From Cytophagales bacterium (GTDB taxonomy: Bacteria > Bacteroidota > Bacteroidia > Cytophagales > Cyclobacteriaceae): DNA of 64,000 nucleotides. A program made the translations under genes and the position numbers. The stretch lies in NCBI GenBank assembly GCA_022360015.1, contig JAKSDQ010000076.1:124001-188000 (forward strand), written 5' to 3'. Below the pieces are notes generated by a model. That model saw only the letters and a program-made list of their open reading frames with translations. It searched no databases and was not told the origin of the DNA. Below are positions 1-8,559 of this stretch, piece after piece. Positions within the stretch are counted from its first letter, which is position 1. The number at the start of each line of letters is the position of its first letter.

Positions 1-20
1 ACTTTTAATATGATTGAAAA

Positions 21-434
21 ATGAAATACATTAAATTTTTAATATTGGGTACTTTTTTTGGCATTGTACTAAGTAAAGCCGAGATTATTTCCTGGTACCG
101 TATCTACGAAATGTTCAAATTCCAGTCTTTTCATATGTATGGTATTATCGGATCTGCCGTGGTTTCAGGCATAATGGCCAAACAAATTATTAAAAAAACT
201 AAAATGAGATCCATAGAAGGGACTGATATCAAATTTACCCCTAAAAACAAAAGTATACCCAGATATCTGATCGGTGGCACTATATTCGGCCTTGGCTGGG
301 CTATGACCGGTGCGTGCCCCGGACCTATGTTTATCCTGGTTGGCTATGGCGTGGGAGTTTTCCTGGTGGTTATTGCCAGTGCGGTGATAGGTACACTGGT
401 ATACGGTTTGATAAGAAAAAACCTGCCGCACTGA
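21..434 (+). CDS. DUF6691 / YeeE-YedE-type membrane protein (putative sulfur-compound transporter subunit)
   Basis: The 137-residue protein has an N-terminal membrane segment (about residues 5-20), a second at about 37-55 and two more in the C-terminal half. Around residues 85-105 it carries the motif GLGWAMTGACPGP, which is the conserved Gly/Cys signature of YeeE/YedE (TsuA-like) thiosulfate transporters and the short DUF6691 proteins that accompany them. Family members are often encoded beside persulfide dioxygenases and sulfide:quinone oxidoreductases, as here. Uptake or export of a sulfur species is inferred from the family and the neighbours. DUF6691 genes usually follow a paralogous YeeE/YedE gene; any such gene would lie before the window start, so this may be the end of a longer operon. 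Confidence 0.8.
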   Translation: MKYIKFLILGTFFGIVLSKAEIISWYRIYEMFKFQSFHMYGIIGSAVVSGIMAKQIIKKTKMRSIEGTDIKFTPKNKSIPRYLIGGTIFGLGWAMTGACPGPMFILVGYGVGVFLVVIASAVIGTLVYGLIRKNLPH

Positions 435-472
435 TCGGTTTTTGAGGATACGGCCTATTTTTTATGGGGAAG

Positions 473-529
473 TTTGTGTTTTTGTGGTGGTTTGTTGTTT
501 TTCACCACTAAGGTACAAAGACACGGAGG
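473..529. repeat. Dispersed palindromic repeat, copy 1 (core only)
   Basis: The left arm reads TTTGTGTTTTTGTGGTG and the right arm CACCACTAAGGTACAAAGACAC, separated by a T/G-rich loop, so the transcript can fold into a long imperfect hairpin. The same arms occur at 45.4, 60.2 and 63.4 kb. This copy lacks the flanking sequences shared by the other three. An open reading frame at 442-696 passes through it and is not considered a gene. Confidence 0.7.
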
Positions 530-747
530 GTTTATACTTTAGTGGTGCTGTAATTACCGAAATCTTTATGTACCTTGAAAAGTCAATTAAACGTACTCCA
601 AGTGGCGATTATCAGCTATCTTGCAGAAGGGGAAATACAGCATTGCATCCACTGACCCGGAGCATCGTTTTAAGTAACAATTGTTACCAAACCTGAAGGA
701 GATAACAATTATATTTGATTAAAAAATTTAATAAAAAGGATATAGCC

Positions 748-2160
748 ATGAAAGTAGAACAAATTTATACGGGATGTCTGGCAGAGGCTGCTTATTACAT
801 TGAATCTGACGGCGAAGCTGCCATTATCGATCCCTTAAGGGAAACACAACCTTACATAGAAAGAGCAGAAGAAGACGGTGCGAAGATCAAATATGTGCTG
901 GAGACACACTTCCACGCCGATTTTGTTTCCGGACACCTGGATTTAGCGAAAAAGACCGGCGCAAAGATTGTTTACGGCCCTACCGCCCAGCCGAATTTTG
1001 AGGCCCATATTGCCAAAGACGGGGAAATACTGGAGTTGGGAAAAGCGAAAATTAAAGTTTTGCATACGCCGGGACATACTATGGAGTCTTCCACATTTCT
1101 GTTAATTGATGAAAAAGGTCATAACCATGCGATCTTTACCGGCGACACGCTGTTTATCGGTGATGTTGGCAGACCCGATCTGGCAGTTAAGACAGACTTG
1201 TCTCGTGAAGATCTGGCCGTTCATCTTTATAACTCTCTGAGGAACAAAATCATGCTGTTGGAAGATGAGGTCATCGTCTACCCCGGCCATGGTGCCGGTT
1301 CGGCTTGTGGAAAAATGATGAGTAAAGAGACCACTGATACATTAGGGAATCAGAAAAAATACAATTATGCACTAAGGGAAGATATGAGTCAGGAGGAATT
1401 TGTGAAAGAAGTTACCGAGGGATTGGTGGAACCACCCCAGTATTTCCCTAAAAATGCGGTGTTAAACAAGATGGGTTATGAGAGCCTGGATGAAATATTA
1501 GAACAAGGTGTCGTGGCTTTGAGTGTGGAAGACTTTGAAGATATGGCGAACAGGAACAATGCGTTGATTCTTGACACCAGGAGCAAAGAGGGATTTCCTA
1601 AGGGTTTTATACCGGGATCAATTTTCATAGGTATTGATGACAATTTTGCTCCTTGGGTAGGTGCACTGATTATTGATTTGAAACAACCGATTCTGTTTTT
1701 GGCCGACGAAGGAAAAGAGGAAGAGGTAGTCACAAGATTGGCTCGTGTAGGCTACGATAATACCATGGGCTATCTCAAAGGGGGTTTTGATGCGTGGAAA
1801 AAAGCCGGCAGGGATGTAGATACTATCGAACAGCTATCGGCAGCGGATTTTGCTGAATTGTACAAAAGTGACAAGAAGATCAGTGTGCTGGATGTGAGAA
1901 GGAACAGTGAATATGATTCCGAGCACATAGAAGGCATTGGTAATTTCCCATTGGATTTTATCAATAAGAACATGGCGAAGTTGGACAATGAAAAGAAATA
2001 CTTCCTTCATTGTGCCGGAGGATACCGGTCGATGATTACTGCATCGATTCTGAGAGCCAGGGGATTCGATCAATTGGTAGATATTCAGGGAGGATTCGAG
2101 GCGCTTTCTAAAACCGACCTTCCCAGAACTGAATACCACGAACCGACTACAATGCTTTAA
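748..2160 (+). CDS. Persulfide dioxygenase-type MBL-fold hydrolase fused to two rhodanese domains
   Basis: This 470-residue protein starts with an ETHE1-like metallo-beta-lactamase domain (about 1-245). The metal motif HFHADFVSGH puts ligands at His54, His56 and Asp58, followed by the HTPGHT and FTGDTLFIGDVGRPD motifs of persulfide dioxygenases and a PGHGAGSACGK motif. Two rhodanese domains follow. The first (about 265-360) has LADEG where the active-site cysteine should be, so it is probably non-catalytic. The second (about 375-465) keeps HCAGGYRS with Cys422. The likely reaction is oxidation of glutathione or protein persulfide to sulfite, with sulfane sulfur transfer by the active rhodanese. 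I chose ATG 748 because AAAAGGA lies just upstream; an upstream TTG at 715 would add 11 non-conserved residues. A sulfide:quinone oxidoreductase lies 0.5 kb downstream. Confidence 0.92.
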   Translation: MKVEQIYTGCLAEAAYYIESDGEAAIIDPLRETQPYIERAEEDGAKIKYVLETHFHADFVSGHLDLAKKTGAKIVYGPTAQPNFEAHIAKDGEILELGKAKIKVLHTPGHTMESSTFLLIDEKGHNHAIFTGDTLFIGDVGRPDLAVKTDLSREDLAVHLYNSLRNKIMLLEDEVIVYPGHGAGSACGKMMSKETTDTLGNQKKYNYALREDMSQEEFVKEVTEGLVEPPQYFPKNAVLNKMGYESLDEILEQGVVALSVEDFEDMANRNNALILDTRSKEGFPKGFIPGSIFIGIDDNFAPWVGALIIDLKQPILFLADEGKEEEVVTRLARVGYDNTMGYLKGGFDAWKKAGRDVDTIEQLSAADFAELYKSDKKISVLDVRRNSEYDSEHIEGIGNFPLDFINKNMAKLDNEKKYFLHCAGGYRSMITASILRARGFDQLVDIQGGFEALSKTDLPRTEYHEPTTML

Positions 2161-2172
2161 AAGAGCAAGATA

Positions 2173-2343
2173 ATGAACGAATTGGTTCCAAGGGAAGCTT
2201 ACGAGCAAATCGCAAAAATAATTGCCAGTGATAACAGTGTCGTTGGCATCGATGCCAAAGAAACACATATTATCATTATCCATAAACTCCTGGAAATCGA
2301 AAAAAGGCTCGATAGCCTGGAAAAAAGACTTAAACAGGTATAA
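2173..2343 (+). CDS. Small hypothetical protein (56 residues), next to the persulfide dioxygenase
   Basis: An ATG 12 bases after the dioxygenase stop opens a 56-residue frame that runs to the TAA just before a strong terminator, so it is probably the last gene of the sulfur operon. The protein begins MNELVPREAYEQIAKII, has a hydrophobic middle (THIIIIHKL) and ends in a charged heptad-like helix (LLEIEKRLDSLEKRLKQV) that could form a short coiled coil. No cysteine is present. I do not recognise a family. Position, tight spacing and protein-like composition support it as a real gene; function is unknown. Confidence 0.6.
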   Translation: MNELVPREAYEQIAKIIASDNSVVGIDAKETHIIIIHKLLEIEKRLDSLEKRLKQV

Positions 2344-2366
2344 AATTTTTTTGAGGCTAAAATGTC

Positions 2367-2412
2367 AAGCCCTTCACACATTACCGAAATAAGATGTGAA
2401 GGGCTTTTTGTT
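2367..2412 (+). terminator. Rho-independent terminator of the sulfur operon
   Basis: A perfect 12-bp stem (AAGCCCTTCACA at 2367-2378 with TGTGAAGGGCTT at 2395-2406) encloses a 16-base loop and runs into a T-rich tail. It follows the 56-residue gene by about 24 bases and would also stop transcription from the convergent oxidoreductase gene. Confidence 0.85.
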
Positions 2413-2657
2413 TTCCCTGTTGACAGATTGCTCTTGGTTTATGGTGTTGTTACAAATGGGATGTCGATATCAGGTCTCTTGTCCACGGGCTGTGATTTAT
2501 CTTTGGTACCAATAAAAATTACGTTCATCCCCGAATCCGGATTCGGGTTCACAAGCTTTTCATTTGTATTTATTTTAATTTATTGATGCAAACGTTGGCG
2601 TTTTGCTACCAATGTTTTGCCCCTTCCGGGGCATATTCATCACATCCACACCTATAC

Positions 2658-3938
2658 TCACGCTCCATATCCTTTTAGCATTCTGTTCCAATAGAACCAG
2701 GGGAGCAGGTATTTTTTCAAAATCCACATGGTCCATCTTTCTTTTGAGGTATCAAAAGGAAAGGTGGGAGTAGGGTTGTTTTCGTAATCAAATTCTGCCA
2801 GTACCATTTTTCCGTAGGCAGTGACCAGTGGGCAGGAGCCGTAACCATTGTACACGGGGTTGCTCTGCAAGGTTTGTTGCCGCATGACCGACAATAGGTT
2901 TTGTACCAGCACCGGCGCCTGTTTGCGTACGGCCGCGGCGGTTTTGGCGTTGGGCGTACTGCTTACATCGCCCAGTGAAAAAACATTCCGGTATTTGACG
3001 TGTTGCAGGGTATGCTTATCGACATCTACCCAACCCAGTGGATTACCCGGGACTGCCAGGGGACTGTTTTTTATGAAGTCAGGGGCACTTTGAGGTGGTG
3101 CCAGGTGAAGGATCTCATACGGTATTACCACTTTTTGTTCACCGTGTATCTCCATTCCCGGTATGATTTCCTTTTGTTCAATTAGTTTACAGCCGGTCTC
3201 CTCGTTAGTAATTTCAAAAACTGCCTCTTTACGGTCCGGGCGAATTTCAGTCAGTTTATGAAAATATACAGCTTTAATATCCCGGTCCTGAACGATCCTG
3301 TTGAGCGTTTTGGCAAACTTTTTTACCCCAAAAAGCACCGACCCGGGGGTAGCAAAAATAATGTGTGCCTTGTCTCTGATCCCCTTTTTCCTGAAATAAT
3401 CTTCAGCCAGGTACATAATTTTTTGGGGGGCGCCCCCACATTTAATAGGGGTTGAAGGCTGGGTAAAAAGCACATTTCCACCTTTAAAATTCTGCAGCAA
3501 TTCCCAGGTATACCCTGTGAACCGCCTGTCATAGTTGGAGGTCACTCCGTTTTTACCAATTGATTCTTTCAACCCGGGTATGTCATCCCAGTCATACTGG
3601 ATGCCGGCTGCTACCACCAGGTAGTCATAGACAATCTCTGTACCGTCACTGATCGTGACAGTCTGATTATCCGGGTCTATCGCCTTAGCTGAGGATTTGA
3701 TCCATTTAGCTCCCTGAGGAATGAGATCCCTTTCATCCCTGATAGTTTTTCTCATCTTATAGGTACCTGCACCTACGAGGGTAAACGCCGGCTGATAATA
3801 ATGTTTTTCGGAAGGCTCGATGATTGCGATGTCCAATGACTTGTTTTTTCTTAGCAATTGCGCTGCAGTAGTGATGCCAGCAGAGCCGCCACCGATAATA
3901 ACAATCTGGTGTTTGGTAAACTCATTTGTATTTCTCAT
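2658..3938 (-). CDS. sqr: Sulfide:quinone oxidoreductase, type II (SQOR-like)
   Basis: The 426-residue flavoprotein begins with a Rossmann dinucleotide motif (IVIIGGGSAGITTAAQL, about residues 10-27). The two redox cysteines of the type II, mitochondrial-like group are visible: Cys167 in IKCGGAPQK and Cys369 in YGSCPLVTAYGK. A second FAD contact (VFSLGDVSSTPNAKTAAAVRKQ) precedes the latter. The expected reaction is oxidation of sulfide at the membrane with electrons passed to quinone, leaving a persulfide acceptor. That is the substrate supply for the dioxygenase encoded convergently at 748-2160. The start at 3938 places the nucleotide-binding motif at the usual distance; an upstream ATG at 3986 would add 16 residues with no family counterpart. 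Confidence 0.9.
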   Translation of the reverse strand: MRNTNEFTKHQIVIIGGGSAGITTAAQLLRKNKSLDIAIIEPSEKHYYQPAFTLVGAGTYKMRKTIRDERDLIPQGAKWIKSSAKAIDPDNQTVTISDGTEIVYDYLVVAAGIQYDWDDIPGLKESIGKNGVTSNYDRRFTGYTWELLQNFKGGNVLFTQPSTPIKCGGAPQKIMYLAEDYFRKKGIRDKAHIIFATPGSVLFGVKKFAKTLNRIVQDRDIKAVYFHKLTEIRPDRKEAVFEITNEETGCKLIEQKEIIPGMEIHGEQKVVIPYEILHLAPPQSAPDFIKNSPLAVPGNPLGWVDVDKHTLQHVKYRNVFSLGDVSSTPNAKTAAAVRKQAPVLVQNLLSVMRQQTLQSNPVYNGYGSCPLVTAYGKMVLAEFDYENNPTPTFPFDTSKERWTMWILKKYLLPWFYWNRMLKGYGA

Positions 3939-4130
3939 AGTTTTATAGTTTAAAGTCAGCTTTATACCAAACCTAAATATAATCAAGTCGATTTCACATG
4001 ATTTGTGTCAGTACCGATCTTGATCGTCGTCAATAGTTTATAATAGTTTACGGACTAAAATTTTTAGCATTTTTCTTTTTTGAAATGAAGGAAACTTAGT
4101 TTAAATGCGTAATTTAGCTGAAAAAAAAGC

Positions 4131-5021
4131 ATGAAATTTGGCCGTGTAGATAATCCCCAGAATATAGACTTTAGCTTTCCACCGGATCATCCTGATTCAA
4201 AGAAGGTTTTGACTAAAGGTGACGATAAAAATCCGTTTGAAGTATACGTTGGTTGTGCTAAGTGGAACCGGCAGGATTTGAAGAATTTTTATCCAAGGGG
4301 AACTAAAGATGAATTGACCTATTATTCTTCTCAGTTCAATTGCATAGAGTTGAATGCTACATTTTACAACCTGCCTACCCGGGTACAGGTGGAGAAATGG
4401 AAGAACAAAACACCTGGAGGTTTCAGGTTTTTTCCAAAAATTACCAACACGATCAGCCATTTTAAGCGATTGCTGGACACTCAAATGCTGGTAGAAGAAT
4501 ATTGTGATGCTGTCAGTGCCTTCGAAGAAAAACTGGGCATGGCTTTTCTTCAAATGCATGATAATTTCAAACCGAAGGACTTCGCCAGGTTAGAGCGGTT
4601 CCTGATTGATTTTCCGGCGGAGATACCATTGGCGGTGGAGGTGAGAAATGAGACGTGGTTCAATAATCCCGTTGAAGCTGAAAGGTTTTATCAATTATTG
4701 GAGCACCATAAGAAGGCTAATATTATTGTAGATACGGCTGGAAGAAGAGATATGCTGCATATGCGGCTCACAACACCCAGCGCGTTTATCCGGTATGTAG
4801 GGGCAAATCATGAGAGCGATTACAGCAGGCTCGATGCTTGGCTTACAAGGATAAAGACATGGAGGGATGAAGGGCTGAACCAACTGTATTTTTTTGTACA
4901 CCAAAACCTTGAAAAAGAGTCTCCGCTATTATCTGCCTACTTCATTCGAAAGCTCAATACCGAATTCGGGTTGGATTTGAAAATTCCAACCACCTTGGAA
5001 AACAGGCAGTTGAGTTTTTGA
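4131..5021 (+). CDS. DUF72 (YecE-like) family protein
   Basis: A 296-residue protein with the DUF72 TIM-barrel pattern. It has VYVGCAKWNRQDLKNFYPRG near residue 38, YYSSQFNCIELNATFYNLP (about 65-83), FRFFPKITNTISH (about 97-109), LAVEVRNETWF (about 165-175) and a late RYVGANHESDYSRLDAW segment with YFFVHQN. DUF72 proteins are widespread and cytosolic; their biochemical role is not established, so none is assigned. It stands alone, with divergent or unrelated neighbours, and no signal peptide is seen. Confidence 0.88.
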   Translation: MKFGRVDNPQNIDFSFPPDHPDSKKVLTKGDDKNPFEVYVGCAKWNRQDLKNFYPRGTKDELTYYSSQFNCIELNATFYNLPTRVQVEKWKNKTPGGFRFFPKITNTISHFKRLLDTQMLVEEYCDAVSAFEEKLGMAFLQMHDNFKPKDFARLERFLIDFPAEIPLAVEVRNETWFNNPVEAERFYQLLEHHKKANIIVDTAGRRDMLHMRLTTPSAFIRYVGANHESDYSRLDAWLTRIKTWRDEGLNQLYFFVHQNLEKESPLLSAYFIRKLNTEFGLDLKIPTTLENRQLSF

Positions 5022-5197
5022 GGTTAGGCTGAGGTGGCATTCCGGAAAGTCATTTTAACAGGTATTGACGCCTTTAGCAATTAAAACTAACTACAACCAT
5101 CACTATAACTAGCGATGGTAAAATAGCTAGTGCTGGGGATTGATCAAGAGCATCCTGATTTCCATTTTTGTATTGTTTAGAATTGGTCTAAATTAAT

Positions 5198-5353
5198 ATG
5201 GATTCGGAAATACTACTCATTGAAATGAAGCAGGAGACAGACGCTCCTTTCTCAAAGGATGGCCCGGTGTCATTTGATGTTTGTGTCTTTAAAAAATGTT
5301 GCAAGAAATATAAAAGAAAAGGCAGGCATTGTAAAAATTGTCCGAAACTGTAA
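5198..5353 (+). CDS. Cysteine-rich microprotein (51 residues)
   Basis: An ATG at 5198 opens a 51-residue frame ending in TAA at 5351. The N-terminal half is acidic (MDSEILLIEMKQETDAPFSK). The C-terminal half is strongly basic and holds all five cysteines: CVFKKCCKKYKRKGRHCKNC. This arrangement, C-x4-CC-x9-C-x2-C with a histidine beside the fourth cysteine, resembles a zinc-binding knuckle or a small metal-binding or nucleic-acid-binding peptide. I believe similar tiny proteins occur in other Bacteroidota but cannot confirm it here. It sits between the DUF72 gene and the end of the convergent glgX gene. Function unknown. Confidence 0.55.
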   Translation: MDSEILLIEMKQETDAPFSKDGPVSFDVCVFKKCCKKYKRKGRHCKNCPKL

Positions 5354-5410
5354 GTTAGAGCTAGTTTGACGCTTTGGCCGGTTCGTGATAAATTACCAAA
5401 GTTATCAATT

Positions 5411-7594
5411 TCACCGCTTATTGCCCTTCAGACCGTTAGTTTTCTTTGTCTGCTCCCTGATTTGTTTTAATACCACCACAGATCTTGCTTGGACTCGATA
5501 CTTTGGCCGCCGGATTTCCTGCATTTCATCCAAATCCGGAAAGTCATCAGGGTAAGCTAACGATGTATCCAATACCCTATACCATTTTTTTCCTTCAAAT
5601 CCGTCGATAGATGGAATTTCAAAATCCATTGCCTCCCAGTACGCATTCATTATCACGTGCAGGCACTCTGAATAATAACGATTGAACAGGGTATAGGCAA
5701 GCGCATGAGAGTGATCAGACCAATCCGGTTCAAAAGCCTTTACGCCATGCCAGAATACCTTGGAGGACTGGTGGTCCTCGCGTCCGTTCCAGTGGTAATG
5801 CTCCTGAAAAAACTTATGGGACAGGTTAAAATGGATAAGTTTTCTGGTAAAGGAGAGTAACTCCTTTTCCTTTTCGACCAAATCCCAGTCAAACCAACTG
5901 GTGGTGTTGTCCTGACAATAAGCATTGTTGTTGCCATGCTGGGTTCTTCTGACTTCGTCACCCATTAGCAACATAGGCGTTCCCTGCGAAAACATAAGAA
6001 TGGTCAGAAGGTTTTTAACCTGGCGGGTTCTGAGCTTTTCAATTTCCTTATCTTTGCCGGGCCCCTCCGCACCACAATTCCAGCTAAAGTTGTAATCGTG
6101 GCCGTCGCGGTTTTTTTCCCCATTTTTGAGATTATGTTTGTGATTATAAGAAACTACGTCATTCAGGGTAAATCCATCGTGACAGGTAACAAAGTTGATA
6201 CTCCGGTTAGGGTCCCTTATTATTTGTCTGAACAGGTCGGGGCTGCCTAATAATCTTTGTGAAAGGTTTTGGGATACATGTAAATCCCCTTTGACAAACC
6301 GCCGTACATCATCGCGATACCGGCCATTCCATTCGGCCCACTTATGTCCAACAAAAGTCCCTAGTTGGTACAGGCCGCTGGCGTCCCAGGCTTCGGCAAT
6401 AATCTTGGCAGAAGCCAACACAGGGTCCGATTCAATGGACCATAAAATGGGTGGGTTGGCCAGAGGTTCACCATCTTCCGATCTTGAAAGTGCAGAGGCG
6501 AGATCAAACCTGAAACCATCGACATGCATTTCGGAAACCCAATATCTTAAGCAATCCATTATCATACGCCGCATGATCGAATGATTGGCATTCAACGTAT
6601 TACCTGTCCCGCTAAAATTTGCATACTTACTTTTATCCCTTTCCTGCAGCATGTAGTATGCCCGGTTTTCCAACCCTTTGAAAGAGAGCGTCGGGCCATT
6701 TTCATCCCCTTCAGCCGTATGATTGAAAACTACGTCGAGGATGACCTCTATGCCGGCTTTGTGTAAGGCTTTCACCAAATCCCTGAATTCATTGACAATG
6801 GCAACCGGATCATTGGCGTGGGCATAGTAGCAATGCGGCGCAAACAGGGCTATTGGGCTATATCCCCAATAATTGGTGAGGGCAGGGTTGTACACATCCT
6901 GTGGGTCAAACTGCTGTACCGGCATCATTTCCACAGACGTGATTCCCAAAGCTTTCAGGTACGGAATTTTCTCTATGAGACCTGCAAAAGTGCCTTCTTT
7001 GCCCGGTGTGATACCAGCGTTAGGATGTTTGGTAAAACCACCCACATGAAGCTCATAAATGACTGATTTGGCGAAGGGATAATTGAGCGGCTGGTCACCC
7101 TCCCAATCATATTCAGAGGGGTCGATTACCGCGCTTTTCATAGCCTTCCGAAGGTTTTTTCCCGGACCCCTTGCTGCCTGACGGTCATAGTGTTTACCGG
7201 CTATGACAGCCTTTGCATAGGGGTCGAGCAAGAGTTTTTGTCCGTCGAAGCGAAGGCCTTTTTCAGGTATGTATGGACCATGGACCCTGTAACCATACAA
7301 CTGCCCCGGCTTAATACCGGTCACAAAGACATGCCAGTAGTAAAAAGTCTGGTTGACTTTTGGGTCCAGCTCAATAATGTGTGTGTGGCGACCGTCGGGA
7401 TCATCAAAAAACAATAATTCGACCTTATCACAATTCCTGGAAAAAATACTGAAATTCACCCCATCGGGATATACAGTGGCTCCCAAGGGATAACTTTTCC
7501 CGGGCAATACTATCAGGTTGTTTTTCTTCATTTCGGATTTAATATTCGTTCCTTCTAAGTCCGAACGTTGTACCTGTGGCTTAACTTGCAACAT
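5411..7594 (-). CDS. glgX: Glycogen debranching enzyme GlgX (GH13 isoamylase type)
   Basis: The 727-residue protein has an N-terminal CBM48-like domain (PLGATVYPDGVNFSIFSRNC...VELLFFDD, about residues 35-70). A GH13 catalytic barrel follows with region I VVFNHTAEG, region II VDGFRFDLASAL containing the nucleophile Asp, region III IIAEAWDASG containing the acid/base Glu, and region IV NFVTCHDGFTLND. It should hydrolyse alpha-1,6 branches of glycogen limit dextrins in the cytoplasm. Length and motif order match complete GlgX/isoamylase enzymes. The first ATG (7594) lies immediately after TAAGGA; a second ATG at 7531, just before the conserved start of the CBM48 domain, is an equally credible start. 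No other glycogen genes are adjacent. Confidence 0.9.
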   Translation of the reverse strand: MLQVKPQVQRSDLEGTNIKSEMKKNNLIVLPGKSYPLGATVYPDGVNFSIFSRNCDKVELLFFDDPDGRHTHIIELDPKVNQTFYYWHVFVTGIKPGQLYGYRVHGPYIPEKGLRFDGQKLLLDPYAKAVIAGKHYDRQAARGPGKNLRKAMKSAVIDPSEYDWEGDQPLNYPFAKSVIYELHVGGFTKHPNAGITPGKEGTFAGLIEKIPYLKALGITSVEMMPVQQFDPQDVYNPALTNYWGYSPIALFAPHCYYAHANDPVAIVNEFRDLVKALHKAGIEVILDVVFNHTAEGDENGPTLSFKGLENRAYYMLQERDKSKYANFSGTGNTLNANHSIMRRMIMDCLRYWVSEMHVDGFRFDLASALSRSEDGEPLANPPILWSIESDPVLASAKIIAEAWDASGLYQLGTFVGHKWAEWNGRYRDDVRRFVKGDLHVSQNLSQRLLGSPDLFRQIIRDPNRSINFVTCHDGFTLNDVVSYNHKHNLKNGEKNRDGHDYNFSWNCGAEGPGKDKEIEKLRTRQVKNLLTILMFSQGTPMLLMGDEVRRTQHGNNNAYCQDNTTSWFDWDLVEKEKELLSFTRKLIHFNLSHKFFQEHYHWNGREDHQSSKVFWHGVKAFEPDWSDHSHALAYTLFNRYYSECLHVIMNAYWEAMDFEIPSIDGFEGKKWYRVLDTSLAYPDDFPDLDEMQEIRRPKYRVQARSVVVLKQIREQTKKTNGLKGNKR

Positions 7595-7908
7595 TCCTTA
7601 TGTTTTTCCCGGTTCAAAAAATCGAACCAATATAAAACCGCGAGGCAGGTTTGCAAAGGAATAAATGTTATGTAATCATTAATTTCCAGTCTTTTTGACA
7701 TATTTATTATAAAATAATGGCCTTTTTGTACAAATGTATAACGCAGTGATCTAACTGTATGCCATATATCTCAAAAATTTAACCCGATCCTGATTTCCCA
7801 AGCTGTTTCCTCGAGATGAGTGTTAATCCGGACGGTTGTTTATTTTTCATTGTCGGTACTATCCGGGACGGTTAATCGTTTTACAAAGCAACTGTCCCCG
7901 GGATAATC
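7595..7908. other. Intergenic region between divergent glgX and a secreted-protein gene
   Basis: These 314 bases separate two divergent genes and should contain both promoters. The sequence is A/T-rich on the glgX side and mixed on the other. I see no convincing paired promoter boxes, riboswitch, RNA gene or reading frame. Confidence 0.4.
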
Positions 7909-8559
7909 ATGAAAAAAAACATTTGTTTGGCGGTTTGTCTTTGTTTGACCGGTATTTATCAGGCCATTGGTCAGAGCTATGGTACCACGCTGGGGTTACG
8001 GCTTGGAAATGACCGGGTTAAAAGGACCGTTGGGGTCAGCATGCAGCACCGGGTCATGAAGCATATGACAGTTGAAGGAATTGTGCAAACCGACTTTAAC
8101 CGTAACAGCACAGTTCATGCCCTGTTAGAAATGCACAGGGAGATACTTACCAAACGTTTCAACTTTTATACAGGGGCTGGAATTTCCTTCGGTTCTGAAG
8201 AAAGTATAAGAAAGAATCAGCATGAGAAAGAAATCGTAACTACCTATGGCCATGCAACATTAGGCATTGACCTTATTTTAGGAATGGAATTTACGCTGTT
8301 AAAGCATCATTTCTCCATTGATTACAAACCCAATTTTAACCTGGTAGGCAGGGAGCCGTGGTACCGCGGGCAGATAGGTCTTTCTGCGAGGGGCGTGTTG
8401 GTGAAAGGGGCCACCCAAAATAAGCGTAAAAGACAAAGGATCAGGCAGCGCAAAAAGAAGCTGAAGGCCAAAGAAAGAATAGAAAAGCAGGCAAAAACGC
8501 CTTCAGGCAACTTTTTTCATAAGCTATTTAAGAGATCTGATGCTACTCTTTCAAATTAG
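7909..8559 (+). CDS. Secreted beta-barrel-like protein with a basic C-terminal tail
   Basis: A 216-residue protein with a clear signal peptide (MKKNICLAVCLCLTGIYQAIGQ; cleavage about residue 21). Residues 25-165 show alternating polar/hydrophobic strands with aromatic and glycine residues (GTTLGLRLGND, FNFYTGAGISFGS, HFSIDYKPNFNL, YRGQIGLSARGVL), the look of a small 8-stranded outer-membrane barrel of the OmpW or porin-like type. The last 50 residues are quite different: a very basic stretch, KRKRQRIRQRKKKLKAK, followed by a hydrophilic end. Its 3' end overlaps the convergent cytochrome gene by 17 bases. No specific family is recognised; an outer-membrane location is inferred. Confidence 0.65.
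   Translation: MKKNICLAVCLCLTGIYQAIGQSYGTTLGLRLGNDRVKRTVGVSMQHRVMKHMTVEGIVQTDFNRNSTVHALLEMHREILTKRFNFYTGAGISFGSEESIRKNQHEKEIVTTYGHATLGIDLILGMEFTLLKHHFSIDYKPNFNLVGREPWYRGQIGLSARGVLVKGATQNKRKRQRIRQRKKKLKAKERIEKQAKTPSGNFFHKLFKRSDATLSN

Noticed and set aside
442-696. 84-codon plus-strand frame after the DUF6691 gene
   Set aside because: It runs through repeat copy 1 and its translation has no family features; frames over this repeat are a known source of false proteins.
1834-2283. 149-codon minus-strand frame opposite the rhodanese domains
   Set aside because: It lies opposite a conserved domain and has no signal peptide or motif.
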